A DNA stretch of 38,017 bases from a virus: the IMG/VR virus record IMGVR_UViG_3300031857_000549, positions 1 to 38,017 of that record; one strand, given 5' to 3'. The position numbers were made by a program, and so were the translations under genes. Of the stretch, positions 30,104-37,519 are shown one piece after another. Below the pieces are notes generated by a model. The model searched no databases. It was not told where the DNA came from and worked only from the letters and a program-made list of their open reading frames with translations. Numbering within the stretch: the stretch's first letter is position 1; every line of letters starts with the position of its first letter.

Positions 30104-33100
30104 ATGGCAAATACATTAAAATTCAAAAGGGGTTTATTAGCAGGGATACCAACGGCTGCGTTGGGTGAGCCTTTGTTCACTACGGACACCTTTGACCTTT
30201 ATATAGGTAATGGAACGGGGAATACGAAGTTTCAAAAGTTCATAGCGAGTGGTGCGACTACGCAGATTATTCGTGGTGATGGGTCGCTCTATACGTTCCC
30301 ATTAGCGATTAGCAGCCCTTCAAATGGTCAAGTATTAAAGTACAATGGCACATCTTGGGTGAACGATAGCGATGCTGGTATTACGGGTAGTGGCTCTGCT
30401 GGTCAAGTTGCATACTTCACTGGTTCGACTACACAAGCGGGGGAAGCTGGTCTTACTTGGGATACAACTAATAAAAGATTAAAATTAGCATCAACTGGTG
30501 GTGGGCAATTATATTTAGAAGATACGGATGCAACATCTACTTTTAATATAACTGAGATTACTAATAACGCTGGTAATTTTAATATAGCAACAAGAAGTTC
30601 TGCTGGTGCATTTGTATCAACAGACTATCAAATTGTAAAAGACACTGCATCTTCTACTTATCATAGATGGTTTACTGCTGCGAGTACCGAAAGAATGCGA
30701 TTATTTAATACTGGCAACTTCGGTATCGGCACTGGTGCGAGTGATTCGGGGCAGAAGTTACAAGTTGTTGGTGATGCTTATATAAAAGGTAGTGGAGCAA
30801 CAAGTGGGACAAATGGATTAGTAATACAAGATAGTGCTGGTGTAAACATTTACACATTTAGGAATGATGGTCAAGCTATTTCAACCATAAGAAATGCACA
30901 AACTGAAGCATCATTAAGATTTACGCAAGTAACTGCAAATAATAATGCTGGAACAAGCATACCAATAATATGGTATGAAAATACTGCCGCTTCACAAAGA
31001 GGAGTTATTAATGGTGTTTGGGATAGCTCAAATAGGGCTGGGTTTAATTTTATTCACGGTCAAGGCACTACTGGTGTTTCTATATTGCTAAACAACCCAT
31101 CTAACCAACTTGTTGGCGGAAGTACATTTACAATAAATGAAACATTTAATCCAACAAGTGGAACTGCATTTAGAGTATTTGCAAATATTGCACCTACAAT
31201 TAACCAAACTGGTGGTGCAAATGGCATTACTTATGGTTTATCTGTTAACCCTACATTGACTGCTGCTGCTGATTGGAGGTCTATAACGTGGACAAACAAT
31301 AGTGGATGGGGGTTGTATGGTCAAGGCACTGCCAACAACTATATCAATGGCGGTTTATTTATTGGAACTACAACTACATCAACGTATAAATTAGACATTG
31401 TTGGAAATGCAAGAGTAAATGGTGTGTCAAGATTGGGTAGTGCGGTTGCAACAAATGGAGCAACAACTATTGAGCAGATTTATGTAGGCGACCAAGTGCT
31501 TGGTGTTATAAGTGCAAGACAAGGAAGTGGTGCATTATTATTAGGATATGGTGCAAAGGCTAAAAGTGGTGCAGATGGTTACATATCTACATTTGATAAT
31601 TTTAGTGCAAGAAGAGCATTGCTTGACATCAATCAAGGATACTTTGATTTTGTAAATACTGCTGCGGTTAATACTGCAATAGGTAGTGATTTAACTCCTA
31701 CTATATTAATGCGTTTAAATACAACTGGTAACCTCCTCATCGGCAGCACAACTGATTCGGGCGAGAAGCTACAAGTGACGGGGACAATGAAGGTGACTGG
31801 GCAAACTGATGTTGGAGGTAGATTAATAATAACTACAAGTTCAAATTATGCACACGGTGTAGTAAATAGTGCTGGTACTTCAGCAGCTTCTTCTTATTAT
31901 CAAAATACAAGCGGTGCATTTTATGTTGGAGTTGATAGTGCAGGTGGTGGTGCAATTAGCGGAACAACTGGTTATGCAAGATTAATTTGGGGGCAAGGTG
32001 CTTATCCATTATTATTTGCTACTAATGGAACCGAACGTATGCGTCTTGACGCATCTGGCAATCTCGGTCTGGGTGTGACTCCGAGTGCGTGGAGAAGTGC
32101 AGCTAAAGCATTTCAAGTTGGGACAACATCATCTGTTTATAATGTAGCTGACGGAACTTTTATCGGAAATAACGTTTTTAGCAATAGCACTGCAGCCGAT
32201 ATATATATAAAAAATGGACCAGCAGGGGTATATGGACAAACAAATACTGGAAGTCATATTTGGGGTGTTGCTGCATCTGGCACTGCTGGAAACGCTATCA
32301 CCTTCACCCAAGCAATGACACTTGATGCGAGTGGGAATTTAGGAATAGGAACGACAAGTCCAAGAGCAAGGTTACATACTTTATTAAATGGTAATGCTTC
32401 AAATGGTATAACTGGTACTACACTAATCGGACAAAACAGTTCAAGTGGTAATAGCAGCTATTTAACTTTGGTAGGTGCTTTTGATGCGGATGCTGGAATA
32501 GTATTTACAGATGAATCAGTTGCATATAAAGGTAGAATAGTTTATAGTAACAATAATGAATTTATGTCCTTTTGGACAGATGGCTCTGAGCGTTCAAGAA
32601 TATTCTCTACTGGTAATATTGCCATCGGCTCTACAACCGATAGCGGAGAGAAGCTCCAAGTCACTGGCACTGCGAAGATAACGGGTGCAGCCACGTTCTC
32701 AAGTAGTGTGACGGCTCAAACTGGTTTGTTTGGTGGTAATTTAGGAGGAGCTAACCAAAGAGTTGCTAACTTTAGGAATAGTGGTGGTAATGCTTTTATA
32801 GAATTGCAGTCAAGTGGTGCGGGTGCAGTCGCATTATGGGCAGCATCAGCAAATGAATTTGGTATATATCAAAATGCAACGGCTGGTACTATTGGCACAA
32901 ATGTTTTTTATATAACATCGGCTGCAAATATTGGAATAGGAACTTTTACACCATCTTATAAATTAGATGTCAATGGTACATTTGGAGCAACTGGTGCTGC
33001 CACGTTCTCGAGTAGTGTGACGGCTAATGGTAATTTATTTGTTGGCACACAAGCATTTTCAATAGATGTTGCATCAAACAGGGTTGCAATTAACAAATCA

Positions 33101-34084
33101 AGTCCAACAAGAAGATTGGATATTGGTGGAACAGTTGGTGATTTTCAGGTTTATGATTCAGGTGCAGAAGTGTATTTCACAAGAAATGCAAACAATGATA
33201 TTTATGCAGATGGTGGAACAAGTGCTGGTTTGACATTAGGTGGTAGAAGTTATCTTGCTTTTAAAACTGGTACTGCTTCACTTACCGAACGTATGCGTTT
33301 AGACGCATCGGGCAATCTTGGTATAGGTGGAACACCTGCTCAAAGACTTGATGTTCAAGGCTCTGCTAATAGCATTCAAGCACGATTTGGTAATGTAGCT
33401 GGTAGGGGATTAACCATAGGTACAAGTGCAATAAGTGGTACAAATGATGCAGGGGTGATATTTAACGCACCAACGGCTACCGATGGGACACTTATATTTC
33501 AAACTACATCTGTTGAAAGAGCAAGAATTTCTGGTAGTGGTAATTTACTTATAAATACAACATCAGATACTGGTTATAAACTTCGTGTCAACGGAACATC
33601 ATATTTTGATGATAACCTACGCTTCCCTAACTTAAAAGGTTGCGTATTCGTACAAACGGGAGGTACATTGCTTGGTAGTATTGCAATGGATAGTGCAAAC
33701 GCAGTAACCATAGATAATAATGGCTTTGCAGGGTTGAGTGTAGGTGGTTCGTACACTATGACTGGGGGTAATTTAGGAATTGGACATAGTGCTTTTGGAA
33801 CAAGTGCTACAAAGACAATATCAGTAAATAGTGGTACTGCTCCTTCTACAAGTCCTGCCGATGCCTTCCAATTATACTCCGCCGACATCACCGCTGGTAA
33901 CGCTGCTCCTCACTTTAGAACGGAGAATGGAGGAATAATTAAACTCTACCAACAGACAACGGGTGTTACAAGTGCAACATACATAGGTGGTGCGGGTACA
34001 ACAGTTACTGACCTTGACACCTTTGATGGTTATACAATTCCACAAATAGTAAAAGCACTTAGAAACGCAGGATTATTAGCTTAA
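30104..34084 (+). CDS. Large repetitive tail fibre protein, 1326 aa
   Basis: The start at ATG 30104 gives MANTLKFKRGLLAGIPTAAL, a fibre N-terminus known from many phages. TAALGEPLFTTDTFDLYIG follows. The body repeats a module with TERMRLDASGNLGIG and a second one with SGEKLQVTGTAKITGAATF, separated by variable strand-rich parts, as in trimeric beta-helical fibres. The end is LDTFDGYTIPQIVKAL. No S74 autoprotease domain is visible. Conserved repeat DNA is GC-richer than the AT-rich variable segments. CTAG is missing from the whole gene, unlike all genes left of it. It should recognise the host surface. Confidence 0.85.
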   Translation: MANTLKFKRGLLAGIPTAALGEPLFTTDTFDLYIGNGTGNTKFQKFIASGATTQIIRGDGSLYTFPLAISSPSNGQVLKYNGTSWVNDSDAGITGSGSAGQVAYFTGSTTQAGEAGLTWDTTNKRLKLASTGGGQLYLEDTDATSTFNITEITNNAGNFNIATRSSAGAFVSTDYQIVKDTASSTYHRWFTAASTERMRLFNTGNFGIGTGASDSGQKLQVVGDAYIKGSGATSGTNGLVIQDSAGVNIYTFRNDGQAISTIRNAQTEASLRFTQVTANNNAGTSIPIIWYENTAASQRGVINGVWDSSNRAGFNFIHGQGTTGVSILLNNPSNQLVGGSTFTINETFNPTSGTAFRVFANIAPTINQTGGANGITYGLSVNPTLTAAADWRSITWTNNSGWGLYGQGTANNYINGGLFIGTTTTSTYKLDIVGNARVNGVSRLGSAVATNGATTIEQIYVGDQVLGVISARQGSGALLLGYGAKAKSGADGYISTFDNFSARRALLDINQGYFDFVNTAAVNTAIGSDLTPTILMRLNTTGNLLIGSTTDSGEKLQVTGTMKVTGQTDVGGRLIITTSSNYAHGVVNSAGTSAASSYYQNTSGAFYVGVDSAGGGAISGTTGYARLIWGQGAYPLLFATNGTERMRLDASGNLGLGVTPSAWRSAAKAFQVGTTSSVYNVADGTFIGNNVFSNSTAADIYIKNGPAGVYGQTNTGSHIWGVAASGTAGNAITFTQAMTLDASGNLGIGTTSPRARLHTLLNGNASNGITGTTLIGQNSSSGNSSYLTLVGAFDADAGIVFTDESVAYKGRIVYSNNNEFMSFWTDGSERSRIFSTGNIAIGSTTDSGEKLQVTGTAKITGAATFSSSVTAQTGLFGGNLGGANQRVANFRNSGGNAFIELQSSGAGAVALWAASANEFGIYQNATAGTIGTNVFYITSAANIGIGTFTPSYKLDVNGTFGATGAATFSSSVTANGNLFVGTQAFSIDVASNRVAINKSSPTRRLDIGGTVGDFQVYDSGAEVYFTRNANNDIYADGGTSAGLTLGGRSYLAFKTGTASLTERMRLDASGNLGIGGTPAQRLDVQGSANSIQARFGNVAGRGLTIGTSAISGTNDAGVIFNAPTATDGTLIFQTTSVERARISGSGNLLINTTSDTGYKLRVNGTSYFDDNLRFPNLKGCVFVQTGGTLLGSIAMDSANAVTIDNNGFAGLSVGGSYTMTGGNLGIGHSAFGTSATKTISVNSGTAPSTSPADAFQLYSADITAGNAAPHFRTENGGIIKLYQQTTGVTSATYIGGAGTTVTDLDTFDGYTIPQIVKALRNAGLLA
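31739..33335 (+). repeat. Repeated DNA modules within the tail fibre gene
   Basis: Near-identical segments recur. About 26 bases starting CCACGTTCTC occur at 32691-32716 and 33000-33025. A segment starting ACCGAACGTATGCGT occurs near 32030 and 33284. A segment coding for (D)SGEKLQVTG occurs near 31755 and 32640. Such repeats allow unequal recombination and copy-number change of fibre modules. Confidence 0.65.
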
Positions 34085-34102
34085 TAACAAAAACAAATAA
34101 AA

Positions 34103-34381
34103 ATGTCAAAGAGTATTCAACCAGTACAAGTATGGAAAAACGGAGAAGAAAAACAAGCAAACAAATTCTCCCTTATTCTTATCAATGATGACTTAGCAAC
34201 AAACGCTAATTTTTACTATCAACTCATCTCCTCCGTTGTTGATGGAGAAAATGAGTCCTCTCAAATGGTAGCCGATGGCAACTGCGCTATGAGTGGGGAT
34301 GATTATCTCGGATGGGATGGTTCAAATGACGCGGCTTATTCATTTGTTGCGGGTAAACTAAATCTCGTAATTATTTCCTAA
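34103..34381 (+). CDS. Small fibre-associated protein, 92 aa
   Basis: The product begins MSKSIQPVQVWKNGEEKQAN and is strand-rich and acidic (GENESSQMVADGNCAMSG, then YLGWDGSNDAAYSFVAG). I recall similar small proteins after the fibre gene in phages of Flavobacteria, probably virion-associated. There is no signal or membrane helix. It has no counterpart in the left-end module. It lacks both CTAG and GATC. Confidence 0.6.
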   Translation: MSKSIQPVQVWKNGEEKQANKFSLILINDDLATNANFYYQLISSVVDGENESSQMVADGNCAMSGDDYLGWDGSNDAAYSFVAGKLNLVIIS

Positions 34382-34401
34382 ATTCGTAAAAACTTAAAAC
34401 T

Positions 34402-34539
34402 ATGGACATTAAGGAACTAAAGGCACAAGCCTATGATCTACTTGCAAACATCGAGTATTTGCAAAAACAACTTGCCGAAGTAAACCAAAAAATCGGTGAG
34501 GCAATGCAGCAATCCAATGCTGACGAAAGTAAAGCATAA
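34402..34539 (+). CDS. 45-aa coiled-coil protein, homologue of the one at 575
   Basis: The product begins MDIKELKAQAYDLL and shares most positions with the 46-residue protein at 575, including IEYLQKQLAEVNQKI. Its last 23 bases overlap the endolysin gene. The first GATC of the window lies in this gene (34435). Function unknown; the repeated position between fibre and lysis gene suggests a role in one of them. Confidence 0.7.
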   Translation: MDIKELKAQAYDLLANIEYLQKQLAEVNQKIGEAMQQSNADESKA

Positions 34540-35098
34540 GTTACCCATACAAGTGTATGATGAGTTGGTTGATGTCGCGCGTGAGTTCGACATCACCAAC
34601 CCATTTCGTATGGCGCACTTCCTTGCTCAATGCGCCCACGAGAGTGGTAACTTTAAACACGTTAGAGAAAATCTAAACTACTCCGAGCAAGGACTACTCA
34701 ATGTATTCCCAAAGTATTTTGATAAGAACACGGCTAAGTTATACGCTCGTAAGCCAGAGCAAATAGCCAACATTGTGTATGAATGTCGCTTGGGCAATGG
34801 GAATAGGAACACTGGTGATGGATGGAAATTTCGTGGCCGAGGTTTTTTGCAGTTGACCGGCCTTGTAAATTATAAGGCGTTTGGTGAATTTATAGGGGTT
34901 GACTTACTTACCAATCCCGACCTGGTGGCTACAAAGTACCCACTAACCTCTGCGGCTTGGTTCTTCCACAAGAAAGGACTTTGGAAGATATGCGATCAAG
35001 GGGTGGATGAGCCAACCATAGTGGCGGTCACCAAGCGAGTTAATGGTGGGACTAATGGGTTAGCGGATAGGATTAGCAAAACAAAAGTCTTCGTATGA
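34517..35098 (+). CDS. Endolysin, GH19 chitinase/lysozyme-like
   Basis: The 193-residue product shows the GH19 pattern. AHFLAQCAHESGNF has candidate catalytic Glu42, followed by LNYSEQGLLNVFPKYF with a second Glu nearby. Then come ARKPEQIANIVYECR and the substrate-cleft segment DGWKFRGRGFLQLTGLVNY. Phage GH19 enzymes cut the sugar backbone of peptidoglycan. I use ATG 34517; a GTG at 34496 would add seven residues. It differs in fold from the M15 endolysin at 8463, so two unrelated lysins are present in the window. Confidence 0.85.
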   Translation: MLTKVKHKLPIQVYDELVDVAREFDITNPFRMAHFLAQCAHESGNFKHVRENLNYSEQGLLNVFPKYFDKNTAKLYARKPEQIANIVYECRLGNGNRNTGDGWKFRGRGFLQLTGLVNYKAFGEFIGVDLLTNPDLVATKYPLTSAAWFFHKKGLWKICDQGVDEPTIVAVTKRVNGGTNGLADRISKTKVFV

Positions 35099-35487
35099 AA
35101 TACCTAATTATACTTATATTCCTATCCTCTTGCACCACCGAGCGATTAATAACCAAATACATCGATAGAGAGATACACGACACAACCATCATCCAAAAGG
35201 ATAAGATAGTGGTTGATCGCATCACAGATAGCATTTATTCGTGGATATACGACACCACAATAGTAGAGTACGAGCGTGTGCGTAAGGTATTGCAACCTTG
35301 TGCTGACTCAATAGTAAAAATAAACAAAGTTGTTTATACGGAACTATACAAAGACCAGTTCCACGAGGCTGAACAAAAATTAAAAAAATTAGAAGAAAAT
35401 AAACGTTGGTGGCAAAAGGGCGCACTCCTTACTTGGGGGTGGATTGGACTATTAATTTTAGTAATTATTGCAATAAAACGTAGATGA
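35095..35487 (+). CDS. Unimolecular spanin candidate, second copy
   Basis: The 130-residue product has a lipoprotein signal with lipobox FLSSC (Cys13), a Thr/Ile/Asp-rich strand-like region (REIHDTTIIQKDKIVVDRI) and a Lys/Glu helix. It ends with a membrane helix (about 108-126) and the basic KRR end. The layout and repeated DTT/IDT segments match the protein at 684, so both are homologous u-spanins. It is ATGA-coupled to the GH19 endolysin, a normal lysis arrangement. Confidence 0.72.
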   Translation: MKYLIILIFLSSCTTERLITKYIDREIHDTTIIQKDKIVVDRITDSIYSWIYDTTIVEYERVRKVLQPCADSIVKINKVVYTELYKDQFHEAEQKLKKLEENKRWWQKGALLTWGWIGLLILVIIAIKRR

Positions 35488-36467
35488 CTAAAAAAGAACT
35501 ACTCACCCAATATCGTCAAAAGTATGGGTGGGAAATCCCGACTAAAAAACTTGCTCGAATTGTCTATAAAGAGAATAGTATTCTTTTCCCTAATCTTGAG
35601 GCCGTAAGACTTGGAATAATGCGATTGGAGGGTAAAGGTATGTCAACACGTTACAAACCCATAACCAATATGCCGAACAGACCAACAAACCCCTACAACA
35701 TTCCTCAATCGTATAGTGAGGAACGTGAGCCATTTGAACTTGACAAGAAGTGTAATAACATCCTTCTTATCTCTGATTTACACATCCCCTACCACAATGT
35801 CGATGCAATTACTATTGCTTTTGAGTATGGGGTGAAAAATGGCATCAATACAATCATCATCAATGGCGATTTGATGGATTTTCACAACTTATCACGCTTT
35901 GAGAAAGACCCACGCAAACGCTCCGTAAGGGAGGAGTTTGTGTTCACCAAGCAATTCCTACAATCTTTGCGTAAAACATTCCCAAAGGCCGCTATTTATT
36001 GGCTATTGGGCAATCACGACATACGCTACCAAAAGTGGCTAATGACCAAGGTGTATGAGATTTTTGATGATGAGTATTATCACCTACACACCAGGCTAAA
36101 GATTAGCGAGGAAAATATCCAAATAATACCGGACAACGTGCTTGTCAAGGCGGGTAAGTTATCCATCACGCACGGCCATCATATAATGAAGGGTTTTTTC
36201 TCACCCGTGAACTCCGCTCGTGGAGCGTGGATGAAGGCTAAGCAAAGTGTCATAATAGGTCACGTTCATAAGGTGAGTAACCACGTTGAGGTTAACTTAG
36301 ATGGCGAGTCATTTGGGTGTTGGTCTACTGGCTCCCTTTGTGAACTCAAGCCTGACTACAACCCCCTGGTAAGTAATTACCAGCACGGATTTGCCCATAT
36401 CGTAGTGAACGATGATGGTAATTTTAGTGTTAAAAATTATCAAATTATCAATGGCAAAATACATTAA
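35484..36467 (+). CDS. Calcineurin-like metallophosphoesterase with N-terminal module
   Basis: The 327-residue product has two parts. Residues 1-50 carry KLARIVYKEN and a following AVRLGIMRLEGKG, homologous in layout to the N-terminus of the exonuclease at 8969. Residues 93-265 hold a complete phosphoesterase site: SDLHIP (Asp98, His100), NGDLMD (Asp129, Asp132), GNHD (176-179), THGHH (His230/His232) and GHVH (His260, His262). It may act on nucleic acid ends or nucleotides. It is ATGA-coupled to the spanin and directly followed by the zincin. Confidence 0.82.
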   Translation: MTKKELLTQYRQKYGWEIPTKKLARIVYKENSILFPNLEAVRLGIMRLEGKGMSTRYKPITNMPNRPTNPYNIPQSYSEEREPFELDKKCNNILLISDLHIPYHNVDAITIAFEYGVKNGINTIIINGDLMDFHNLSRFEKDPRKRSVREEFVFTKQFLQSLRKTFPKAAIYWLLGNHDIRYQKWLMTKVYEIFDDEYYHLHTRLKISEENIQIIPDNVLVKAGKLSITHGHHIMKGFFSPVNSARGAWMKAKQSVIIGHVHKVSNHVEVNLDGESFGCWSTGSLCELKPDYNPLVSNYQHGFAHIVVNDDGNFSVKNYQIINGKIH

Positions 36468-36726
36468 AGTCAAATACGCCAAATTGGGTAAGCAAAAGGC
36501 GTGGGGCATTGCCCACGGGCGTGACTACATTGAGATTGATGAACGCCTCAAAGGTCGCAAACACCTTGAAATTTTGCTTCACGAGTGTCTACATATCATA
36601 TTGCCTCAACTTGAGGAGGAGGAGGTCATAAAACAATCCGTAATACTTACCAATACGCTTTGGCGTGAATCATATCGTAGGGTGGAAGATCACGAGAATA
36701 TGCCCCTACAAGATGGAAGTAATTAG
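36451..36726 (+). CDS. Mini-zincin, HExxH protein (91 aa), second copy
   Basis: I use ATG 36451 (MAKYIKVKYAKLGKQKAWGI). The HECLH zinc motif follows RLKGRKHLEILL, and a Glu-rich helix (LEEEEVIKQS) comes next. The protein is collinear with the one at 10163 throughout, up to the end (LQDG). It overlaps the phosphoesterase gene by 17 bases in another frame. A regulator-cleaving or immunity-related peptidase role like ImmA/IrrE is conceivable, since an XRE gene follows, but unproven. Confidence 0.65.
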   Translation: MAKYIKVKYAKLGKQKAWGIAHGRDYIEIDERLKGRKHLEILLHECLHIILPQLEEEEVIKQSVILTNTLWRESYRRVEDHENMPLQDGSN

Positions 36727-36757
36727 GTCGGGTTTTCTTATATAGGCGGTTGATTAC

Positions 36758-36790
36758 GCCCTTCGTTTCTACGAGGGGCTTTCTTTCTTT
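36758..36790 (+). terminator. Rho-independent terminator after the right-hand late genes
   Basis: Nine-base stem GCCCTTCGT (36758-36766) with ACGAGGGGC (36771-36779), with one T-G pair. The loop is TTCT, followed by a T/C-rich tail. It separates lysis-side genes from the promoter at 36835. Confidence 0.72.
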
Positions 36791-36808
36791 ATGTACCTAA
36801 CTACACTT

Positions 36809-36861
36809 AATCTATAAATAAATCTATAAAAATATTTGTTTATTGTAGTTTTGTTATTGTA
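36809..36861 (+). repeat. Two pairs of direct repeats in the right-hand promoter region
   Basis: AATCTATAAA occurs at 36809-36818 and 36821-36830. TTTGTTTATTGTA (36835-36847) is repeated as TTTGTTATTGTA (36850-36861). The second pair covers the space between the -33 and -7 elements and could be an operator for the XRE protein encoded 180 bases downstream. Confidence 0.45.
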
Positions 36862-36867
36862 CATTTG
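36835..36867 (+). promoter_or_regulatory. Bacteroidota-type promoter of the right-hand early operon
   Basis: TTTG at 36835-36838, 21 bases, then TACATTTG at 36860-36867, with ATG 17 bases downstream at 36885. It lies in the only sizeable non-coding stretch of the right end (36727-36884), which otherwise holds a terminator and direct repeats. Confidence 0.6.
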
Positions 36868-36884
36868 CATATCAACAAACCTAT

Positions 36885-37049
36885 ATGAAAAGAGAACTTA
36901 CCGAACAAGAATGGATACGCGAATTTAGAGTTGGGATGTACTACATCAAACCAACCAATTACTATCCCACCGAGTGGCATATGGATTACAACCAATCCCC
37001 CCTATCACGCATTATTAATTCAATTATAAAATTCATCAAGAAATGGTAG
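36885..37049 (+). CDS. Hypothetical early protein, 54 aa
   Basis: First gene after the right-hand promoter, 54 residues, beginning MKRELTEQEWIREFRVGMYY and ending in a basic amphipathic helix (IINSIIKFIKKW). It overlaps the start of the XRE gene by 7 bases. No family recognised. Its place directly behind a promoter with suitable spacing supports coding. Confidence 0.55.
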   Translation: MKRELTEQEWIREFRVGMYYIKPTNYYPTEWHMDYNQSPLSRIINSIIKFIKKW

Positions 37050-37234
37050 AGATTAAAAAACTTAGACAAGAGAAGGGACTAACCCAAGAGAAATTGGCTC
37101 AATTAACGGGTCTTACTACGGCAACTATTAATAAAGCCGAGAACCACGGTAACATCAGACTAATCACTTATCGCACAATCATCGAAACACTTACTAACTA
37201 TGATGTACATACTAATACTCCTACTGCTGCTTAG
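37043..37234 (+). CDS. XRE-family HTH regulator, 63 aa
   Basis: The product is one HTH domain: KKLRQEKGLTQEKLAQLTGL with recognition helix TATINKAENHG and final helix YRTIIETLTNY. It likely represses its own promoter; direct repeats at 36835-36861 overlap that promoter. It is similar in fold but not closely similar in sequence to the XRE protein at 15903. Confidence 0.8.
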   Translation: MVEIKKLRQEKGLTQEKLAQLTGLTTATINKAENHGNIRLITYRTIIETLTNYDVHTNTPTAA

Positions 37235-37514
37235 TATTATCATTGGGTTGTACTTATTCGCAGAATACGAACCAATCGAAACAGAAAAATTAAGCGGTTA
37301 TGACATCCCGCGCATCTTCTACTCCGATTACAATCGCATTTGTTTGGAGATCTTCCAAATGACTAAAGAGTCAAGCGATAAGGTAATGCACGAGATATAC
37401 TCCTTTGAAGATAAGTATTCTCAAATAGTCGAACACAAAGCCTACCACGAGGCGGTTGCAATGCTCCTTGAAACATATCGTAAGCGTTATTTTTTTCTTA
37501 ACTATAATAAATAA
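37200..37514 (+). CDS. Membrane-anchored small protein, 104 aa
   Basis: The product starts with a hydrophobic helix (about 3-21: ILILLLLLSIIIGLYLF), probably an uncleaved anchor, followed by a polar helical domain with EIYSFEDKYSQIVEHKAYHE. No Cys lipobox. It overlaps the XRE gene by 35 bases. Could be an early host-membrane-directed protein; function unknown. Confidence 0.6.
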   Translation: MMYILILLLLLSIIIGLYLFAEYEPIETEKLSGYDIPRIFYSDYNRICLEIFQMTKESSDKVMHEIYSFEDKYSQIVEHKAYHEAVAMLLETYRKRYFFLNYNK

Positions 37515-37519
37515 ACAAA

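Noticed and set aside
30104-34084. Diversity-generating retroelement acting on the fibre gene
   Set aside because: No reverse transcriptase gene or template repeat is seen, and the variable parts are not limited to adenine positions at the 3' end.
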